Of a stretch of DNA of 64,000 nt, positions 62,301 to 64,000 are shown in pieces (within the stretch, counting starts at the first letter, position 1; every line of letters begins with the position of its first letter). The position numbers were made by a program, and so were the translations under genes. Under the pieces are notes generated by a model that had not been told where the DNA came from, did no database searches, and worked only from the letters and a program-made list of their open reading frames with translations. The stretch comes from JBDHDH01 sp039591615 (lineage in GTDB: Bacteria; Gemmatimonadota; Gemmatimonadetes; Gemmatimonadales; GWC2-71-9), in contig JBDHDH010000013.1 of the NCBI GenBank assembly GCA_039591615.1, positions 1 to 64,000 on the forward strand, given 5' to 3'.

Positions 62301-62527
62301 ACCCCGTCCGCGTTGGTCCGGGTCTCCTCCTGCACGAAGCCTTCGCTGACCAGGATCACACGGGCATTGGCGAGCCCGCGGAGCGTCGCCGCGTCCGTGA
62401 CCGTGCCACGGACGGTCCCGCCAACTTGGGCCATCAGAGGCCCGGCGGCGCCAAGCCAGACGGCAAGCGCCGCGACGGCACCGAGCATCCGGAATCGCCC
62501 TTTAGATCGCCCTTTAGGTGGATACAT
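59366..62527 (-). CDS. susC: SusC/RagA-family TonB-dependent outer-membrane transporter
   Basis: A 1053-residue transporter. Signal peptide about 1-32, then a carboxypeptidase-regulatory-like domain (GTVRGTVTDAATLRGLANAR), then the plug (about 115-230, including SPGLTMYKRSGLTGTSSNVQ, PVYYIDGIRF and EVIKGPAASTLYGADAAGGV), followed by a 22-strand barrel ending in a terminal Phe (SASISVNF). ATG 62527 has AGGAGG seven bases upstream. It imports an unknown nutrient with TonB energy and works with the SusD encoded next. The SusCD pair is the main taxonomic hint in the window. Confidence 0.93.
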   Translation of the reverse strand: MYPPKGRSKGRFRMLGAVAALAVWLGAAGPLMAQVGGTVRGTVTDAATLRGLANARVILVSEGFVQEETRTNADGVYVMRGVPAGQYSLQFTLIGYSRMEQPVTVTVGQETVLDVAATQAAIQLDALVVTGTAGRTERREIGNAVTSIDVTDLTEVSPIANIQELLNARSPGLTMYKRSGLTGTSSNVQIRGAGSLNASYAPVYYIDGIRFDGNPRPPLNDNLSNATVQFRSPLEFIDPADIERIEVIKGPAASTLYGADAAGGVIQIITKKGTRGADRVQWSASFELTQSEWVKETPTTYKECTPSRQTSSSYPGCVDPSSVVWEGPDGPVTGIPEQDILRDDAWGGSFVLSDNPLQRHPRALREANGYDVKLSARGGGQLFNYYMSFNRMDEEGVFFNNFQDRTGGRANFEWTPTGTLSLGLNMGYTRYHAALPLSDNASSGLLRNAYRGEARARVRDDSDETPGFRGASPDKSNSYDYQMREERTTLGLTANFNPWPWFENRFVVGLDKYDVRETEFYRVDSLCWWGEPECGGQITQRLPLTHTWTADYSGSIRFRLSPALTSRFSGGMQLNSRQYRRFTTTGTGLVASNINLVGSASTTEASEGFEEQTSLGFFVQEQIGWRDKLYGTVALRIDDNSAFGSDFSLVAYPKFSLSYIISEEDFFNLGFVNDLKLRFAWGQAGNAPAPFTADRTYQQEKATVDGDASGGLVTSEFGNPDLKAETGSEWEAGFDASLFGGLLGLEATYYNQRTNDALMSIPDAPSTGFNGTHLVNIGTVQNVGFEMLATISPVRSPNLSWDMTLTFATNKNELESFGGTRDEVQFGAFTNSQRHREGYPLGGFWSVDARRDASGNIIFPIDLTDTCVWPDSEDPDGRGGSCEEAYVGPPTPTRELGLASTFTLFGNLRVFAHLDYKGGHYQLCAICSINNRSEENTWMRNDPLRSDTSDAYWESRQTVEYIQQADFLKLREVALSYTLPASWGGPFGAGRWTINLAARNLWTATKYDGPGDPEVLWAPRGGGESGRNSNFETLDYASVPPPRRISASISVNF

Positions 62528-63396
62528 GTCCGCCTCCTGTGAGGGGTTGTAGCGGCATCGCCTACCACCGTGGCGGCTGCCGCTTTCCAAGAACATCCTC
62601 CCCGCTTGGGGAGCGACGTTTCAATCTGCCGTTCGGGCGCGTCCGTCCACGGCGCAACAGGCCGCCCACGGATGGCGAACGGATTCCGCTGCGAGCGAGA
62701 GCACAGGCCTCCCGCTGCTTTCTGTGCCGCCTCAGGAGTGCCCAGACGAATACACACCGCCTCGGCGACAGGGCTTGTTTCGTTTTTTTTGGAGATGGTG
62801 AGGAGCCGCGGCAGGCCGAGGGATTACCCCACCCTACAACCACCCCGCTCGGTTCGAGGAGAGGGGTCCGAACCGCGTGCGCGCGTCTGAGACTGGAATG
62901 GCTGGTTGAATGCCGTAGACAAGACGCTACGCCCTGTGGAGGACGTCGGCCCACATTGCCGCTACGCTCCATCATCCGAACAAATCACGTCAGCCGGGGC
63001 ACCTCCTTTCGGCACTGGAAGGCCTGCTCCGGACTCACCCGCCGGTGGAACCGCAGTCCCAATACGGGGGTTTCGGGATGGATCCGTCCTTAAGTAGGTC
63101 CTTACTAGGTCCTTACTGGAGACAGTTAACATCAGGAGCCCGGCACGCGCAAGGCTCAGATCGCGTGTTTCAACTTGTACCGCACGGGCGCGACGACGAG
63201 GGCCAGCCGCTGTAGCCCGAAGACCCGGCCGCGGGGAAACCGACCGTGAAAAGCACGAACGGATGCGCCCCGATTGCCTCTCGCACGGCGCGACTACGTC
63301 GGCCCTGACAATGAAATCGACCAAGCGTCCACCAGGACGCACGAGCAAGATCCCGAAGGAAAGGAAGGCAGGGGGGTCGGGGCCATCGGTTCGCTC
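62528..63396. other. Long non-coding interval upstream of susC
   Basis: About 870 bp without a supported gene; open frames here are Arg/Pro/Ser-rich and unlike proteins. Features seen are a CCCCGC-TT-GGGG hairpin near 62610, an 8-T run near 62785, an inverted repeat CGGTTCG/CGAACCG at 62850-62875, and a triple direct repeat at 63086-63115. The interval presumably contains the susC promoter and leader. Confidence 0.5.
63086..63116. promoter_or_regulatory. Three helically phased direct repeats GTCCTTA
   Basis: GTCCTTA occurs at 63086-63092, 63098-63104 and 63109-63115. The last two lie within a perfect 11-bp tandem duplication, TAGGTCCTTAC. Spacing of 12 and 11 bp places all copies on one face of the helix. 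Such arrays often bind response regulators of the OmpR/PhoB type. It is about 560 bp upstream of susC, on the far side of the interval. Confidence 0.45.
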
Positions 63397-63672
63397 GGGG
63401 AGCACCACGGGCCGGCAGCCCACTGGGAGATCTGGATGGCAGCGTCAGCGCTGGGACCTCTGGAGGCGCTGCGGGTCACCAGCGCACACGGCGCCCACTT
63501 CCTCGGCGTTGAGCAAGACCTCGGCACTCTGGAGGCAGGCAAGCTGGCCGACTTACTCGTCCTCAACGCGAACCCGTTGGACAACATCCGGAACACGATG
63601 GACATCCTGTACGTGATGAAGGGGAGACTCGTGTACGAGGCCGAGACTCTCGACGAGGTATGGCCAAGAAGG
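63397..63672 (+). pseudogene. Amidohydrolase C-terminal remnant
   Basis: About 90 codons read like the C-terminal end of a metal-dependent amidohydrolase: AAHWEIWMAASALGPLEALR, then LGTLEAGKLADLLVLNANPL and YVMKGRLVYEAETLDEVWP. The N-terminal barrel with all metal ligands is missing; upstream sequence in this frame shows no similarity. The frame runs on past the normal C-terminus without a stop until 63906, overlapping the convergent receptor gene. It appears to be a leftover of a deleted gene. Confidence 0.6.
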
Positions 63673-63727
63673 GGACGCTCACAACCCTCCTCCAGCGTCT
63701 CCCGTCGCGCCCTCCACCACAAAGCTT

Positions 63728-64000
63728 TCACCGCCCCCCAAACACCACCCTTCCTCCCACAAACACGGCACGGCCGCGCGACGGGAAGCCCACCACTTCC
63801 TGATAGTCCTCGTCGAACAGATTCTCGACGCGGCCCGTCACGGCGAATCCCGGTGCATGACCCCGCGGTCGGACAACGCTCAGCTCGCCTGCGAGACCCA
63901 CGGTGACATAAGGCGGAAGCTCCACACGGGTTGCGGGAAACTCGGCGAAGTCGAGATCATCCCGGCCACCCACCACGTTCACGTCGACGCTGGCCGACCC
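63728..64000 (-). CDS. TonB-dependent receptor (BtuB-like), C-terminal barrel end, runs off right edge
   Basis: About 90 residues continue from the right edge to a stop at 63728. The segments VGGRDDLDFAEFPATRVELP, PYVTVGLAGELSV, RVENLFDEDYQEVVGFPSRG and RAVFVGGRVVF resemble the last strands of BtuB-type vitamin B12 or related receptors (NLFDxxYQ, GFPxxGR). The first in-window GTG at 63982 is internal, as the frame is open to 64000. It is convergent with the amidohydrolase remnant. Confidence 0.8.
   Translation of the reverse strand, partial: GSASVDVNVVGGRDDLDFAEFPATRVELPPYVTVGLAGELSVVRPRGHAPGFAVTGRVENLFDEDYQEVVGFPSRGRAVFVGGRVVFGGR

Noticed and set aside
60890..62542. 550-codon plus-strand open frame opposite susC
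   Set aside because: It is antisense to an unmistakable SusC transporter; composition is Arg/Val/Asp repeat-like without domains.
62851..62874. GGTTCGA with inverted repeat, considered as a tRNA T-arm
   Set aside because: No acceptor, D or anticodon arm can be folded around it on either strand; only a 7-bp inverted repeat remains.
62562..62975. 137-codon minus-strand frame upstream of susC
   Set aside because: Arg/Ser/Pro-rich low-information sequence with no ribosome site or domain.

Overview
The window is GC-rich, densely coded bacterial DNA. A SusC/SusD-type TonB transporter pair, further TonB plug/barrel genes, many small lipoproteins, secreted peptidases and a DUF1028 protein point to a Gram-negative bacterium. 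Gene style suggests Gemmatimonadota or a neighbouring FCB lineage. No rRNA or other marker gene is present, so this placement is an inference. I found no tRNA, rRNA, CRISPR array or insertion sequence.

The most notable part is positions 654-10046. A TetR regulator with a near-perfect 20-bp palindrome in its promoter is followed by a same-strand, mostly overlapping run for anaerobic benzoyl-CoA breakdown: ring-opening hydrolase (BamA/Oah), SDR dehydrogenase, dienoyl-CoA hydratase (Dch), the four subunits of an ATP-dependent benzoyl-CoA reductase, a 123-residue Cys-containing protein of unknown role, 6-hydroxycyclohexene-carbonyl-CoA dehydrogenase (Had) and a hemerythrin-domain protein. Both activator subunits are short (270 and 278 aa), which suggests the Azoarcus (Bzd) subtype. 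A long membrane FadE-type acyl-CoA dehydrogenase follows at 10199. The genes cover benzoyl-CoA to 3-hydroxypimeloyl-CoA and perhaps its first oxidation. Benzoate-CoA ligase, the ferredoxin and its reductase are not in the window.

Positions 12663-19932 (minus strand) form a translationally coupled export operon: TetR regulator, TolC-like outer-membrane factor, membrane-fusion protein, two ABC ATPases and two ABC-2 permeases, resembling E. coli cecR/ybhGFSR. Positions 20458-24391 hold a beta-phosphoglucomutase/trehalose-6-phosphate phosphatase fusion overlapping a GH65 glycoside phosphorylase. Together these have the domain order of mycobacterial OtsB1, split into two coupled genes.

Positions 24401-44581 are mixed: an AidB-like acyl-CoA dehydrogenase, an ECF sigma/membrane partner/Spy-like trio, DedA-like protein, 5'-3' exonuclease, aromatic amino acid decarboxylase, membrane-anchored rhodanese, ParB-like protein, adenine deaminase, ClC channel with CBS and RCK-C domains, Nudix hydrolase, a histidine-kinase remnant, YegP-like protein, DUF1028 protein, methyltransferase and M20 peptidase. 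Positions 44871-55887 carry a class A PBP (PBP1b type), a Cache-HAMP-GGDEF diguanylate cyclase, SH3 lipoprotein, TPR protein, S9 peptidase and di-haem DUF1111 protein. Positions 55861-62527 (minus strand) hold lipoproteins, a plug-only TonB protein and SusD/SusC. The right end has an amidohydrolase remnant and the 3' end of a BtuB-like receptor. The left end has the 5' part of a cytochrome oxidase subunit II-like gene.

Short tandem repeats, mostly 7-bp units, sit at or just beyond the 3' ends of several genes and in places extend into the coding sequence.
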